Positions 15,887 through 25,966 are shown, counted from the first letter of the stretch. The stretch: 64,000 nucleotides of DNA from Henriciella marina DSM 19595 (GCF_000376805.1 NZ_AQXT01000002.1:2976001-3040000); one strand, 5' to 3'. Numbers and translations are program-made. Notes: generated by a model from the sequence alone, not told the origin.

Positions 15887-17785
15887 TTAACGGTGCTGTT
15901 CGTGCGCCAAACTCTTTAGAAGCAGTTTTCTCCAGAGCCATTCTTTCATACCATCTGGATTGCTGAGGCCCATCCGTTTGAGGTGGTCGGCGTAAGCGGC
16001 AGCTTGACTGCGCGAGGGCGCCGTCAGGATGGCTGAGGCCGCGTACTGGAAAGCGCTCAGGCGAGAGCTTGTTTTGGCCTGTAGCCGGTCCAGTGCAAGG
16101 GAGAGTTCCTGCTCGGTCTCAGACAATTCGGTGCCGAAGGGAAACGCAGGGAGGTCCTGCTTGTATGGCGAGAGAGCTTCTTGGATCGTTTGCGGCACAT
16201 TCTTGCGCCAGGCTTCCGGTACGGCGAAATCTGCACGCAGCTTTTTGGCGGCTATGGCATCCTTCACCAATCCGTCAATGAAGCGTGCATCGGTGATGGC
16301 GAGCATGCGTTTCACGCACTCTTCATCGGGCTGGCCGCGCAAATCCGCGACACCATATTCGGTGATTACAATGTCGCGGAGGTGGCGAGGCACAGTCACA
16401 TGCCCGAAGGACCAGACGATATTGGATTCAAGACCTGCGCTGCTTTCGCGCGTAGCCTTCAGGAGGATGATTGAGCGGGCGTCTTCAAGCTCATGGGCCT
16501 GGGCGACGAAATTATACTGGCCACCGACCCCGCTCACGACCCGGCCATCTTCAAGCGCGTCTGAGGTGATCGCGCCAAGACAGGTGGCCTTCATGGCAAT
16601 ATTGATGAATCTGGCATCGATGCGTTCGCGCCGGCGGATTTCTTCATTGCCGTAGAGGGCATTCACATCATCAACGGAGGTCATATTGATCAGCGAGAGG
16701 ATCTCCTCGGGCGCTTCACGTAGGCCGCGATAGAAATTCTGCGGCCCGAGATAAAAGCCCCCGTCGATGGTGATGTCTCGGCCTTCGTGGGCGCGGCGGC
16801 TGAAGATGCCGGCGCGCAGGATTTCAAACATGCCCTGCGTGAACATTTCGGTACAGCCATAGAGCCCTTGATCGAATGGGCTGTCGCCGCCCTCCTCTCC
16901 CGGGCCCCGCGGACCGGGGAGTGCCGAGACTGCAGCGCGAAAAGTAGCCGGGTTGGAGTGCCGCAACCGAACAGATTGCGCCGCGCCGTCGCCGAGGGAT
17001 CCAATTCCAATCTGGAGCGTCCCGCCATCCTTTACCAGTCGCGCCGCGCGCAGCCCGATGGCATGGCTGGTCACATCAACGCGTGGGGCGGGCGGACCGG
17101 CGAGGTCATAGCCGCCAGACTGCAAGAAAAGATCAAATTCATCAGCGGGCACTTCCGCGTCATTCGACATGAAGGGCAGCCGGTCGTTCAGTTCACCGAC
17201 GACAATGAAGTTCTCCCGGCCGACCTTGTCGCGCATAATCGGGATCAGATCGAGGCTGAGGTCGGAGTTGCAGGCGAGGCTGTAGCGCCCGTCGCGGCTT
17301 GCGATCATCTGGCCGAGGACATTGACGCGCTGGGCTACGATGCGGCGCATGGCGTGCGTGTAGTTTACGCTGTTATAGTGACGTTGTGCGTATTCATTGC
17401 CAAGCAGAGTGCCGGTTGAGAGGAAGAATTCTTCGACGGTAACATTCGGCGGGAGCGCACCATCTCGCCGGTCAGAGGCGTAGTGAAGGTCGGGATAGTC
17501 TCCGAACAACTTCTCCAGGATTGGCTCGCCAAATCGTAATCCCAGCCCAAGCGGCATCTTTGGGCGGATGATCGACAGAGCGGTGTAGATTGTCAGGTGG
17601 ATCGAAGGGTCAGCCTTGGCTGTGGCGTAGAGCGCATTGGTGAGCAGGTTTGCCTTGCCGAGCCCGAGCGGCAGGGCGAGGCGGATATCCTTGCCAACGC
17701 GCTCGATAACCGCTTCTGCACAGGCGCCAGCTGATTTGAAGACGGGCAGGGTAGGAAAGTCCTGCCCGGGTGTTGCTTCGTCCAT
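15887..17785 (-). CDS. Acetyl-CoA hydrolase/transferase family protein
   Basis: A 632-aa CoA-transferase/hydrolase related to the acetyl-CoA hydrolase and butyryl-CoA:acetate transferase group. The N-terminal part has PLGLGKANLLTNALY; the C-terminal domain has the conserved GVGGQYNFVAQAH and ITEYGVADLRG stretches. It is last in the beta-oxidation operon and begins exactly where the fadJ-like gene stops (TGA then ATG). A role in moving CoA between fatty-acid products and short acids is likely; the exact substrates are unknown. Confidence 0.85.
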   Translation of the reverse strand: MDEATPGQDFPTLPVFKSAGACAEAVIERVGKDIRLALPLGLGKANLLTNALYATAKADPSIHLTIYTALSIIRPKMPLGLGLRFGEPILEKLFGDYPDLHYASDRRDGALPPNVTVEEFFLSTGTLLGNEYAQRHYNSVNYTHAMRRIVAQRVNVLGQMIASRDGRYSLACNSDLSLDLIPIMRDKVGRENFIVVGELNDRLPFMSNDAEVPADEFDLFLQSGGYDLAGPPAPRVDVTSHAIGLRAARLVKDGGTLQIGIGSLGDGAAQSVRLRHSNPATFRAAVSALPGPRGPGEEGGDSPFDQGLYGCTEMFTQGMFEILRAGIFSRRAHEGRDITIDGGFYLGPQNFYRGLREAPEEILSLINMTSVDDVNALYGNEEIRRRERIDARFINIAMKATCLGAITSDALEDGRVVSGVGGQYNFVAQAHELEDARSIILLKATRESSAGLESNIVWSFGHVTVPRHLRDIVITEYGVADLRGQPDEECVKRMLAITDARFIDGLVKDAIAAKKLRADFAVPEAWRKNVPQTIQEALSPYKQDLPAFPFGTELSETEQELSLALDRLQAKTSSRLSAFQYAASAILTAPSRSQAAAYADHLKRMGLSNPDGMKEWLWRKLLLKSLAHEQHR

Positions 17786-19801
17786 TCATGCCTCATTCGG
17801 TTCAGCCGGCGCGGGTTGGGCCGGCGGATTGTCCTGCAAGGATGCCTCATCCAATTGCCGAAGGGCAATGCAGGGGCCGCCGCGAAAGGGGGCAAAGCCC
17901 GAGCCGAATACCGCGCCGAGATCGAGGTGGTCTTCGGATCTTACAACGTCCTCCTCCAGGACGCGGCGCGCCTCCTCATAGAGCGGATTCAGCAGCCGGT
18001 CCTGAATTTCGTCGAGATTCGAGGCAGCCGTGTCGATTTCGTCTTTCTGCGGTTTGCCGTCGGACCACGTGTAGAACCCCTTTCCGGTCTTCTTGCCGAG
18101 ATCGCCGGAGTCGACCTTGTCACTGAGGCGTTGCGGCGGATCCGCGATGTGGTCCAGATCGCGTGCGAGGACACGGCCGACTTCGAGGCAGATGTCGAGG
18201 CCGACCGTATCGGCAACTTCCACAGGGCCCTGCTGCATGCCGAAACTTTCTGCCGCCTTGTCTACCTCTTCTGGCTTATGCCCCTCATCAATCAGCTTCA
18301 TGGCTTCGAGCAGGTAGGGTGTCAGGATGCGGTTCACGAGAAAGCCTGGCGCGCTTTTGACCGGAAGCGGCAGCTTGTCGATCGCTTCGATGAAGGCGAG
18401 CGCGCGGGCCTCGGTTTCCTTGCTGGTTTTCTCGCCTGACACCACTTCCACGAGCGGCATCTTTGTCACCGGATTGAAGAAGTGTAGGCCGACGAACCTT
18501 CCTGCGAGGGAAGTAGGCAGGCCCTCGGCGAGTCTTTCGAGCCGTATGCTGGATGTGTTTGTCGCGATGATGGCGCGAGATTTGAGCTTGTCCTTCAAGC
18601 CATCATAAATCTTCTGCTTGATCTCAGCCTTTTCCGGGCCAGCCTCAATGATAAGATCGGCGGAGCGCACGCCGTCGCCTTTGGGGTCCGGGATCAGGCG
18701 GTCTTGCGGGTCGCGAATATCATCTGAACGGTCGTGCTTACCGTCAATCCAGTCGTGGGCACGCCCCATCGCTTTCGCGATTACGTCGATATCTACATCC
18801 TGCAGCGTTACCGAGAATCCGTTCATCGCGCTCCACATGGCGATGTCGGCGCCCATCGTGCCAGCACCGATCACATGAACATGGGAAATGCCGTGGCCCT
18901 CCGGGCGACGGGCTTCGCGCTTCAGCGCTTCGCGCCGCAAGAACAGACCGATCAGGTTTTCCGCGGCATGGGTCTGGCTGAGCTTCACGAAGGAGCGGGC
19001 CTCGGCCGAAAAGGCGTTGTTGCTGGCGGTTTCGTCTTCAAACAGGTCAATCAGCGCATACGGAGCCGGATAATGATCCTCGCTGAAGCGTTTGGCGGTC
19101 TCCTTCCGTGCCCGGCTCGCAATGAAGCGCCTGCCGGGAGAGGAGATTTCGATTGTGTGCTTCAGCTCGCCGATCAGGCCGCGGTTCTTCCGTTTGCCGG
19201 CTTCGGCGGCTGCGTGGGCAGCAGCTTCAAGGTGGCGGTCAGGCACCGCATCGCGGACGAGACCGATCGATTTAGCCTTGCGCGCATCAATTGTTTTGCC
19301 GGTCAGCATGAGCTGCAGCGCCGTAGCAGGCTCCACAAGACGCGGAAAACGCTCTGTCCCGCCGAGCCCCGGATGCAGGCCGAGTTGGACTTCGGGGAAG
19401 CCGAAGCTCGCCGACTGGTCTGCGACCCGGTGGTCGCAGGCGAGAGCCACTTCGAGTCCGCCGCCAAGGCAGACGCCGTGAATGACCGCAATGGTTGGGC
19501 AGGGCAGGGCTTCGAGGCGGTTAAGCGCCTTATGTCCCTGGTCGATCAGCGCCCTGAGGTCTTCCGCGCTGGCGCCGGACAGCTCTTCAATATCCGCACC
19601 TGCGATGAAGCCGCTTTCCTTGCCGGAGCGGATGAATAGGGCCTTTGGCGGATTTTTCTCGATCTCGTCGAGACAGGTCTCGAACTTTTCGAGTGCTTCC
19701 CGGCCAAGCGTGTTTTGCGGTTTACCAGGCACGTCCATGGTTAGCGTGGCATAGCCGCCGGCCTGAGTTTCAAGGTGCCAGATTTCATTGCTGCGGGCCA
19801 T
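17786..19801 (-). CDS. fadJ: FadJ/FadB-like enoyl-CoA hydratase/3-hydroxyacyl-CoA dehydrogenase
   Basis: A bifunctional 671-aa protein. The N-terminal crotonase domain has GADIEELSGA (oxyanion hole) and VCLGGGLEVALACDHR; the C-terminal part has the NAD-binding motif VIGAGTMGADIAMW (about 310) and FFNPVTKMPLVEVV of the hydroxyacyl dehydrogenase. It hydrates enoyl-CoA and oxidises the 3-hydroxyacyl-CoA. The ATG at 19801 shares its A with the thiolase stop (TAATG), so the upstream in-frame extension is discarded. It acts between FadE- and FadI-like neighbours. Confidence 0.93.
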   Translation of the reverse strand: MARSNEIWHLETQAGGYATLTMDVPGKPQNTLGREALEKFETCLDEIEKNPPKALFIRSGKESGFIAGADIEELSGASAEDLRALIDQGHKALNRLEALPCPTIAVIHGVCLGGGLEVALACDHRVADQSASFGFPEVQLGLHPGLGGTERFPRLVEPATALQLMLTGKTIDARKAKSIGLVRDAVPDRHLEAAAHAAAEAGKRKNRGLIGELKHTIEISSPGRRFIASRARKETAKRFSEDHYPAPYALIDLFEDETASNNAFSAEARSFVKLSQTHAAENLIGLFLRREALKREARRPEGHGISHVHVIGAGTMGADIAMWSAMNGFSVTLQDVDIDVIAKAMGRAHDWIDGKHDRSDDIRDPQDRLIPDPKGDGVRSADLIIEAGPEKAEIKQKIYDGLKDKLKSRAIIATNTSSIRLERLAEGLPTSLAGRFVGLHFFNPVTKMPLVEVVSGEKTSKETEARALAFIEAIDKLPLPVKSAPGFLVNRILTPYLLEAMKLIDEGHKPEEVDKAAESFGMQQGPVEVADTVGLDICLEVGRVLARDLDHIADPPQRLSDKVDSGDLGKKTGKGFYTWSDGKPQKDEIDTAASNLDEIQDRLLNPLYEEARRVLEEDVVRSEDHLDLGAVFGSGFAPFRGGPCIALRQLDEASLQDNPPAQPAPAEPNEA

Positions 19802-21129
19802 TATGCGGCCTCCGCGTCTTGTTTTTCGTCGGGTTTGTGTGGCGCGCCTGGTGAGAGGGCAGAAAGCAGCATCCCGCCGCCTTGTCCGCCGCCGATACAT
19901 TCAGTGGCGATCCCAGTCTTCTGGCCAAGCCGCCGCATCGCATTCAGTGCGTGCAGGACAATCCGTGCGCCGCTGGTGCCAACAGGGTGTCCGAGGCTGA
20001 TCGCGCCGCCATCGACGTTGAGGCAGTCTCGGTCAATCGTGCCAAGTGCGCCATCAAGGCCGAGTTCCTCACGGCAGAACTTGTCACTTTCCCAAGCCTT
20101 GAGACAGGCGAGGACCTGATGGGCAAAGGCTTCGTTAAGCTCCCAGAGGTCGATATCTGAAACGCCAAGCTCATTGCGTTTGAGGATAGGTGTCACCGAG
20201 TGGACAGGGCCAAGGCCCATACGCGCGGGCGACAGCGCGGCCCATTCGCTGTCCTTGATCTCGCCGAGCGGTTCCAGCCCGTGGTCTTCCACAAAGCGCT
20301 CCGACGCGACGATCATCCAGCAGGCGCCATCAGACACCTGAGAGGAATTGCCTGCCGTGACATGGCCATAGGGTTTTTCGAAAACTGGCTTGAGCGTGCC
20401 GAGCTTCTCGACTGAAGAGTCCGGGCGAACGCCGTCATCTTTCTTGTAGAGTTGTCCCTCAGGCCCGAAGACCGCATCAATCTCCTGCTCGAGCCAGCCA
20501 TTTTCATGGGCGCGCGCAAGTCTTTTGTGGCTTTGCACGGCATAGGCATCGGCGTCCTTCCGGCTGATATCCCACTCGTGGCGGAGGATTTCTGCCGTCT
20601 GCCCCATCCCAAGATCAACAACGGTGTCGGTCAGGCCTTTTTCGACGCCGATCACCGGTTCGAGCATGTTGAAACGGAATTTGCTCACCGCCTCGACCCG
20701 GCCAAGCAGGGACTTGGACGTGTTGACGTCGGCGAACCAGTCGACGGCGTCCTCATTCAAGAGCAGCGGCGCATGGCTGAGGCTTTCGGTACCGCCAACC
20801 ATCAGGCAATCATAATCGCCAGCGCGTATATAGCGGAAGGCCGTATCGACCGACTGCATGCCGGAGCCGCAATTGCGTTGGACCGTCCATCCTGGCATGT
20901 CCCTGCCGAGCCCCATGCGGAGTGCGGCGACGCGGGCGGGATTGGTCGCTTCAGCGCCGGGTGACCCGCAGCCGAGAATGACTTCCTCGATCTTGCCGGC
21001 AAGGTCCGGATTGCGCAGCAGGAGGAGCCGGCCCGCCTGAACGGCGAGATCGACAGCCGTAAAGGGTCCTGGCTTACCGCGCGCCTTGAGAAAAGGCGTT
21101 CTGTTTCCGTCGACGATATAGACCTTCAT
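19801..21129 (-). CDS. fadI: Acetyl-CoA C-acyltransferase (FadI-like thiolase)
   Basis: A 442-aa thiolase. The nucleophile is in VQRNCGSGMQSV (Cys near 87); the other catalytic residues are in GHPVGTSGAR (His near 391) and CIGGGQGGGM (Cys near 421). The length is closer to FadI than to short acetoacetyl-CoA thiolases. It cleaves 3-ketoacyl-CoA with CoA. It overlaps the fadE-like gene by 4 bases and the fadJ-like gene by one. Confidence 0.92.
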   Translation of the reverse strand: MKVYIVDGNRTPFLKARGKPGPFTAVDLAVQAGRLLLLRNPDLAGKIEEVILGCGSPGAEATNPARVAALRMGLGRDMPGWTVQRNCGSGMQSVDTAFRYIRAGDYDCLMVGGTESLSHAPLLLNEDAVDWFADVNTSKSLLGRVEAVSKFRFNMLEPVIGVEKGLTDTVVDLGMGQTAEILRHEWDISRKDADAYAVQSHKRLARAHENGWLEQEIDAVFGPEGQLYKKDDGVRPDSSVEKLGTLKPVFEKPYGHVTAGNSSQVSDGACWMIVASERFVEDHGLEPLGEIKDSEWAALSPARMGLGPVHSVTPILKRNELGVSDIDLWELNEAFAHQVLACLKAWESDKFCREELGLDGALGTIDRDCLNVDGGAISLGHPVGTSGARIVLHALNAMRRLGQKTGIATECIGGGQGGGMLLSALSPGAPHKPDEKQDAEAA

Positions 21130-23375
21130 GCTGAGAGCTTCTCTGCTTGTGTGATATCGGCTTGTTCAAACCGGGACGGGTCGAAACTATCGACTTCGAT
21201 CACTTCACGCACCGCGCGGTGGAGATCGCGCAACTTGCCGGCTTCCTCGGTCGAAATGATGTCGGCCTTTTTCGCTGCCTCAGTGTTTTCGACGCCTTTT
21301 TCCTTCATCCGCCTCTTTATCGGTTCGCATTCGATCATCATGGCGAGCGCGCGTTCGAGAGCGGCAAGCGGATCGGCACCTTTGCCGGTGAACACGCCTT
21401 CGGTCAGACGCTCGCGAGTTGCGCTTGGGCGCTGCAGGAGGTCTGCAACCGCCTTGTTCATGGCGTCCGTAGGGCCACGGCGCCGCTTGCCACCGGTCTG
21501 GGTCAGCATCTTGATGGTCCAGCCCCAGAACCCGTTCGGGAAATTGTCACCAACTTCGGCCAGCTTGCCATGCATGCGGGCGATGCCGTCGGCAAAAATC
21601 CAGTCGAGCAGCGGCTTGTCAGCTTCTGGCTGGCCGTCGGCCTCAAACCGTTTGAGTGCGCCGGACAGCAGGAAGAGTTCGGCCAGAACGTCGCCGAGGC
21701 GGGCTGACAGGCTTTCCTTGAATTTGAGCTTGCCACCAAGGATGCCGAGAGAAATCTCTGAGGCGACCGCGAGATTGGCACTGTAGCGAGCCAGTTCCTG
21801 ATAGTATGGCTTGAGAGTAGTCTTCTCCGGCGCGCTCGCAAAGCGGCCACCTGTCAGGCCATGGAACCAGCTGCGCCCGATATTTGCGATATCATGGCCG
21901 ACATGGCGCCACAGTAGGGCGTCGAACTTTTCGAGAGCCTCTTTGCGGTCATCCAGTGCAACGGCCTGCATCTCTTCGAGAATGTAAGGGTGACAGCGGA
22001 TAGACCCCTGTCCGAAGATGATCAGGCTCCGGGTGAGAATGTTTGCGCCCTCGACCGTGATCCCGATCGGGATGGCACGATACGGGGTCTCGAGGTAATT
22101 CTTTGGCCCGACGCAGATTGATTTGCCGCCGTGCACGTCCATGGCGTGGTTCACGCTTTCGCGCATGCGTTCGGTCGCGTGATACTTCATGATGCCGGAG
22201 GCGACACCAGGATGGTGACCGTCATCGAGGCCGATCGTGATGAAGCGGCGCGCAGCTTCCAGCTGGTAGGCAGAGGCACCGATCGGGGCGAGCTTCTCCT
22301 GTACACCCTCAAACTGGCCGATATTGATACCGAACTGTTCACGCACGCGAGCATAGGCGCCGGTCGATTGGGCGGAGACCTGGCAAGCGGCTGTCGCCAG
22401 TGACGGCAGCGAGATGCCGCGGCCCGCGGCAAGCGCGCCCATGAGCATCTTCCAGCCTTGTCCTGTCTGTTCCTGACCGCCAAGAATCTGGCTGATCGGC
22501 ACGAAGACGTCCCGGCCCCAGCTTGGGCCGTTCTGAAAGGCGAGCCCGGACGGGATATGACGGTCGCCCGCATCTACACCCTTCAGGGCGGTCGAAACGA
22601 GCGCGACCGTGATACCAAGATCGGTCTTGTTACCCAGCAGGCCGTCCGGATCCTGAAGCTTGAAGGCAAGCCCGATCAAGGTCGCGACCGGGCCAAGCGT
22701 TGTGTACCGCTTTTCCCAGTTGAGCCTGATACCAAGCGTCTTCTCGCCTTCCCATTCGCCCTCGCACACGACACCGGTCGCCGTCATTGCAGATGCGTCG
22801 GAACCAGCTTCCACGCCAGTCAGCGCGAAACATGGAATCTCCTCACCACGCGCCAGGCGCGGCAGATAGTAGGTCTTCTGGTCTTCCGTTCCATACAGCA
22901 TCAGAAGCTCACCGGGCCCGAGAGAATTGGGCACCATCACGGTGACGGCCGCTGACACGTTTCGGGTGGCGATCCGCTTGACGACTTCCGAATGTGCCGA
23001 CGCGGAGAAGCCCAGCCCGTCATACTCCTTGGGAATAATCATGCCGAAGAATTTGTTCTTCTTCAGGAAGGCCCATGCGTTTTCCGGCAGGTCCATGCGC
23101 TCATGCTCGATTTCGTAATCGTCCAGCATGTCGCAAAGCTCGGCCAAGGGCCCGTCGATGAATGCCTGCTCTTCAGGCGTAAAACCGTGGGACCGAAACT
23201 CCCGGAAGCGGTCCCAGTCCGGTTTGCCGGAGAAGAGATCCGCCTCCCACCACGTATCGCCTGCCTCAAGTGCCTGGGCTTCCGTGTCAGAGAGCCCTGG
23301 CAGCACCGATTTGTACCACCCCATCAAAGGCCGGGTAATGAGGTTGCGCCTGAGACTTTTCAGAGGGTTGGCCAT
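21126..23375 (-). CDS. fadE: FadE-type acyl-CoA dehydrogenase with DUF1974 tail
   Basis: A 749-aa long-form acyl-CoA dehydrogenase. The central FAD fold has FALTGVEAGSDASAM and GGKSICVGPKNYLETPYRAIPI; the C-terminal 280 residues match the tail of E. coli FadE (814 aa). It is somewhat shorter at the N-terminus and lacks the two FadE membrane helices. It makes the first oxidation of fatty acyl-CoA and is the first gene of a four-gene operon divergent from fadL. Confidence 0.92.
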   Translation of the reverse strand: MANPLKSLRRNLITRPLMGWYKSVLPGLSDTEAQALEAGDTWWEADLFSGKPDWDRFREFRSHGFTPEEQAFIDGPLAELCDMLDDYEIEHERMDLPENAWAFLKKNKFFGMIIPKEYDGLGFSASAHSEVVKRIATRNVSAAVTVMVPNSLGPGELLMLYGTEDQKTYYLPRLARGEEIPCFALTGVEAGSDASAMTATGVVCEGEWEGEKTLGIRLNWEKRYTTLGPVATLIGLAFKLQDPDGLLGNKTDLGITVALVSTALKGVDAGDRHIPSGLAFQNGPSWGRDVFVPISQILGGQEQTGQGWKMLMGALAAGRGISLPSLATAACQVSAQSTGAYARVREQFGINIGQFEGVQEKLAPIGASAYQLEAARRFITIGLDDGHHPGVASGIMKYHATERMRESVNHAMDVHGGKSICVGPKNYLETPYRAIPIGITVEGANILTRSLIIFGQGSIRCHPYILEEMQAVALDDRKEALEKFDALLWRHVGHDIANIGRSWFHGLTGGRFASAPEKTTLKPYYQELARYSANLAVASEISLGILGGKLKFKESLSARLGDVLAELFLLSGALKRFEADGQPEADKPLLDWIFADGIARMHGKLAEVGDNFPNGFWGWTIKMLTQTGGKRRRGPTDAMNKAVADLLQRPSATRERLTEGVFTGKGADPLAALERALAMMIECEPIKRRMKEKGVENTEAAKKADIISTEEAGKLRDLHRAVREVIEVDSFDPSRFEQADITQAEKLSA

Positions 23376-23519
23376 ATCTGCCTTCGATCCGTGTTCATCC
23401 TTCGCTTCGGATAAAGCGCACTGGTGGCATGTCAGGTTCCGTCAAACTGCAGGTTACCGGAACGGCGCGACGGAACATTCGTTACGCAAAAAAGACCAGT
23501 CGCAGAAGGCGTACCTCCC
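23376..23519. promoter_or_regulatory. Divergent fadE/fadL promoter region
   Basis: A 144-base gap between two genes of fatty-acid use read in opposite directions, so both promoters must lie here or just inside the genes. I see no clear palindrome of the FadR type and cannot place -35/-10 boxes with confidence. Confidence 0.45.
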
Positions 23520-24842
23520 ATGCATCGTTTCACCATTCTCGCCCTTCCAGTCCTCGCAAGCACGGCCCTGATACCGGCCCATGCCGACAGTTTTGCCATC
23601 AGCGAGTATTCCACTTCGGACCTTGGACGCGCAAATTCGGGCCGTGTGACACAGACCGAGGATCCAGCCGCAGCCTATGGCAATCCCGCGCTCATGACAC
23701 GGTTCAATAGGCCCGCCGTTTCGGTCGGGCTCAGCGGCATTCTTGGCAATGCGGAGTTCGAGGACAAAGGCTCGATTGATGCCCTGGGCAATCCGCTCGG
23801 CGGGGAGACCGACGGCTTCCTGTCTGACGCTGCGCTCCCAGCAGCCCACGCCGTCTATCCCTTAAACAGGGACATCGCACTCGGCCTATCGGTGACGGTG
23901 CCATTCGGACTCGCAACGGATTACGAGCGAGACTGGCCGGGCCGCTATCAGGCGCTGGAATCGGAGCTGCAAACCATCAACATCAATCCGAGCCTGGGCT
24001 ATCAGATAACCGATGATCTCTCATTCGGCGTCGGTCTCAACGCGCAATACATCGATGCCCGCCTGACGAGCGCGATTGATTTCGGTGCTGTATGTCTGAA
24101 CCGGGCCGGGCCTGCGACCTGCGCGCCAGCCGGCCTGGTCCCGCAAGCGTCAGACGGTCTGGTAGAGATCGAAGGCGATGACTGGAGCTTTGGCTGGAAT
24201 GTGGGCCTTGCATGGGCACCTCACCCAGACTGGCTCATAGGTCTGCACCATCGCTCCTCCATCGACCAGAGACTTGAGGGCGACGCGGATTTTACCGTCC
24301 CTGCCATGGCAAGCTTCCTGACAGCCAGCGGCGCCTTCACCGACACGTCGGGCCGTGCCGCCCTCGATCTTCCGGGAACCACAGAACTCGGTATTCGCTG
24401 GCAGGCGAGCGAACGCGCAACGCTCTACGCCAGCGCACAATGGACCGAATGGTCCAGCATTGAGGAGCTCCGGGTCGATCTCGAGAATCCGGTCCAGCCG
24501 GATTCGGTCGAAGAGCTCAATTACGAGGATGCAGGCCGCTATGGGATCGGGGGCGATTATCAGATTTCCGATCAGTGGACCGTCCGCGCTGGCTATGCGT
24601 TCGATGAAAGCCCTGCCCCTGCGGAATTCCGCACCGCGCGCATCCCTGACAATGACCGCCACATCATCGCTGTCGGGACGACCTGGAGCCCAACGCCGGA
24701 GTGGGATGTTGATGCCGCCTACAACCGTGTGAGCATTGAGGATGCCGACTTCGACCGCACGGGCGAGTTCCGTGACCGCGTCATCGGCACGTTTAGCGGA
24801 CATGCAGACGTATTTTCGCTGAGTGCGACGCGCCGCTTCTAG
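23520..24842 (+). CDS. fadL: FadL/OmpP1-family outer-membrane transporter
   Basis: A 440-aa protein with a signal peptide (cleavage after AHA, about residue 22) and the FadL family NPA region (DPAAAYGNPALMTRF), then alternating beta-strand sequence ending in the aromatic C-terminus SATRRF that marks outer-membrane barrels. It probably takes up long-chain fatty acids. The ATG at 23520 fits the signal peptide; a longer frame upstream would put 32 polar residues before it. Divergent from the fadE operon. Confidence 0.9.
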   Translation: MHRFTILALPVLASTALIPAHADSFAISEYSTSDLGRANSGRVTQTEDPAAAYGNPALMTRFNRPAVSVGLSGILGNAEFEDKGSIDALGNPLGGETDGFLSDAALPAAHAVYPLNRDIALGLSVTVPFGLATDYERDWPGRYQALESELQTININPSLGYQITDDLSFGVGLNAQYIDARLTSAIDFGAVCLNRAGPATCAPAGLVPQASDGLVEIEGDDWSFGWNVGLAWAPHPDWLIGLHHRSSIDQRLEGDADFTVPAMASFLTASGAFTDTSGRAALDLPGTTELGIRWQASERATLYASAQWTEWSSIEELRVDLENPVQPDSVEELNYEDAGRYGIGGDYQISDQWTVRAGYAFDESPAPAEFRTARIPDNDRHIIAVGTTWSPTPEWDVDAAYNRVSIEDADFDRTGEFRDRVIGTFSGHADVFSLSATRRF

Positions 24843-24846
24843 GTAA

Positions 24847-24861
24847 CCCAGTAATTCTGGG
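24847..24861. terminator. Short hairpin between convergent genes
   Basis: CCCAG-TAATT-CTGGG, a 5-bp stem just after the fadL stop and before the end of the oppositely oriented ZIP-like gene. It is short and has no T-tract, so it is weak as a bidirectional terminator. Confidence 0.25.
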
Positions 24862-24870
24862 CATAGTAAT

Positions 24871-25596
24871 TCAAGTCATGAGGTTCGAGATTGAAGCGAT
24901 TGCCGCGAAGCCGACGGCGAGGGCCATTGTCGAGCTCCAACGCGGGGGCCGAGGAGCGTCGCCTTCCGGCACAAGGTCTTCAATAGTCGTCGCCACCAGA
25001 AGACCGGCAATTGCAGCAAGACATATGCCCTGAACTTCCGGTGGCGTACCTCTCAGGAGCAAGTAGCCCAGGGCGGCGCTGAGAAAGATCGGCAATGTGA
25101 TGACTGTCCCCGCGATCAGCCGTGTCCGGCGCGAGACATTCCGTTTGCGCAGATTGGCGCTGGCGGCAAAACCACCGGGCAAGTTAGCGACAAGCTGTGC
25201 GCCAGCCAGGAAGACGCCGAGTTCCAGCGATGCCGCCGAGCCTGCACCGGTAATCAGACCGTCGCTAACGAGGTCTGCCATGATCGCAGCATAGACCATC
25301 CAGGCACTGGTCGTGCCGCCGGCGCGTTTGGAAAATCCGTTGACAGCCTTGGCCATCCCGAGAGACGCGATTGCGCCACCGATAAAGGCAAGGGCGATGC
25401 CCCACATCACCATCGAATCCATGGCGCGGGGCATGAGCTCGACCGACACGATTGCGATCGCGATCCCGGCTGCGCCATGCAGCAGCGCCCCGTTCACCCA
25501 GCGCGGCGGTCGCATCATCTCGGCCAGGAGTACGCCGCCAATATTCCCGAGTGCCGGGAGGGCGGCAAAGGCCAGAACGCGCATGAATTCGCTCAA
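24871..25596 (-). CDS. ZIP-like membrane protein
   Basis: A 241-aa polytopic protein with about 8 membrane segments. Features recalling ZIP metal transporters are NGALLHGAAGIAIAIVSVELMP early on, ADLVSDGLITGAGSA in the middle, and the late VATTIEDLVPEGD with acidic residues in helices. The usual HNFPEG motif is replaced by DLVSDG, so metal specificity is uncertain. Last gene of the caa3-oxidase operon, four bases after the preceding gene, which suggests a link to metal supply or ion balance for the oxidase. Confidence 0.6.
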   Translation of the reverse strand: MSEFMRVLAFAALPALGNIGGVLLAEMMRPPRWVNGALLHGAAGIAIAIVSVELMPRAMDSMVMWGIALAFIGGAIASLGMAKAVNGFSKRAGGTTSAWMVYAAIMADLVSDGLITGAGSAASLELGVFLAGAQLVANLPGGFAASANLRKRNVSRRTRLIAGTVITLPIFLSAALGYLLLRGTPPEVQGICLAAIAGLLVATTIEDLVPEGDAPRPPRWSSTMALAVGFAAIASISNLMT

Positions 25597-25600
25597 ACTA

Positions 25601-25966
25601 TCATCTCAGGGATGGACAGCCCGGCAGGATCAGCCCGGCGAGGCCACTTGCCAGAACAGCGAACAGGGAGAGGCCGAGCAGGTAGTTAGTCACCGAATGA
25701 AGGAAGACCGGAACATCGTCATCAAATGGTGGGTCTGGCTGCACCAGTTTCCGGGCCATGATGAAAACGAGGACCAAGGCAAGGCATGCAACGAGCGTGG
25801 CGATGATGATGCCCCATCTTATCGGCGCGGTGCCGAGCCCGCCCGCCGCGCAGGCGACATGCTGGCCGCCATATACCACGCCGAAATGCAGCGCCCAGAC
25901 CAGAGGTCCGGACATACTGGTCAGTGTGAGGCGGATAAATTGGGTGTCGCTTGGCGGCTTGCTCAT
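25601..25966 (-). CDS. Small three-TM protein of oxidase operon
   Basis: A 121-aa protein with three predicted membrane helices (about 19-38, 52-70, 93-113), a Cys-His pair around QHVACAAG and a final GLILPGCPSLR. The ATG at 25966 overlaps the subunit I-III stop (ATGA). I do not recognise a characterised family; the place right after coxAC suggests an accessory subunit or assembly factor. Confidence 0.7.
   Translation of the reverse strand: MSKPPSDTQFIRLTLTSMSGPLVWALHFGVVYGGQHVACAAGGLGTAPIRWGIIIATLVACLALVLVFIMARKLVQPDPPFDDDVPVFLHSVTNYLLGLSLFAVLASGLAGLILPGCPSLR

Noticed and set aside
18734-19639. 301-aa plus-strand frame opposite the fadJ-like gene
   Set aside because: Shadow frame with Arg/Ala-rich translation; the opposite strand has clear catalytic motifs.
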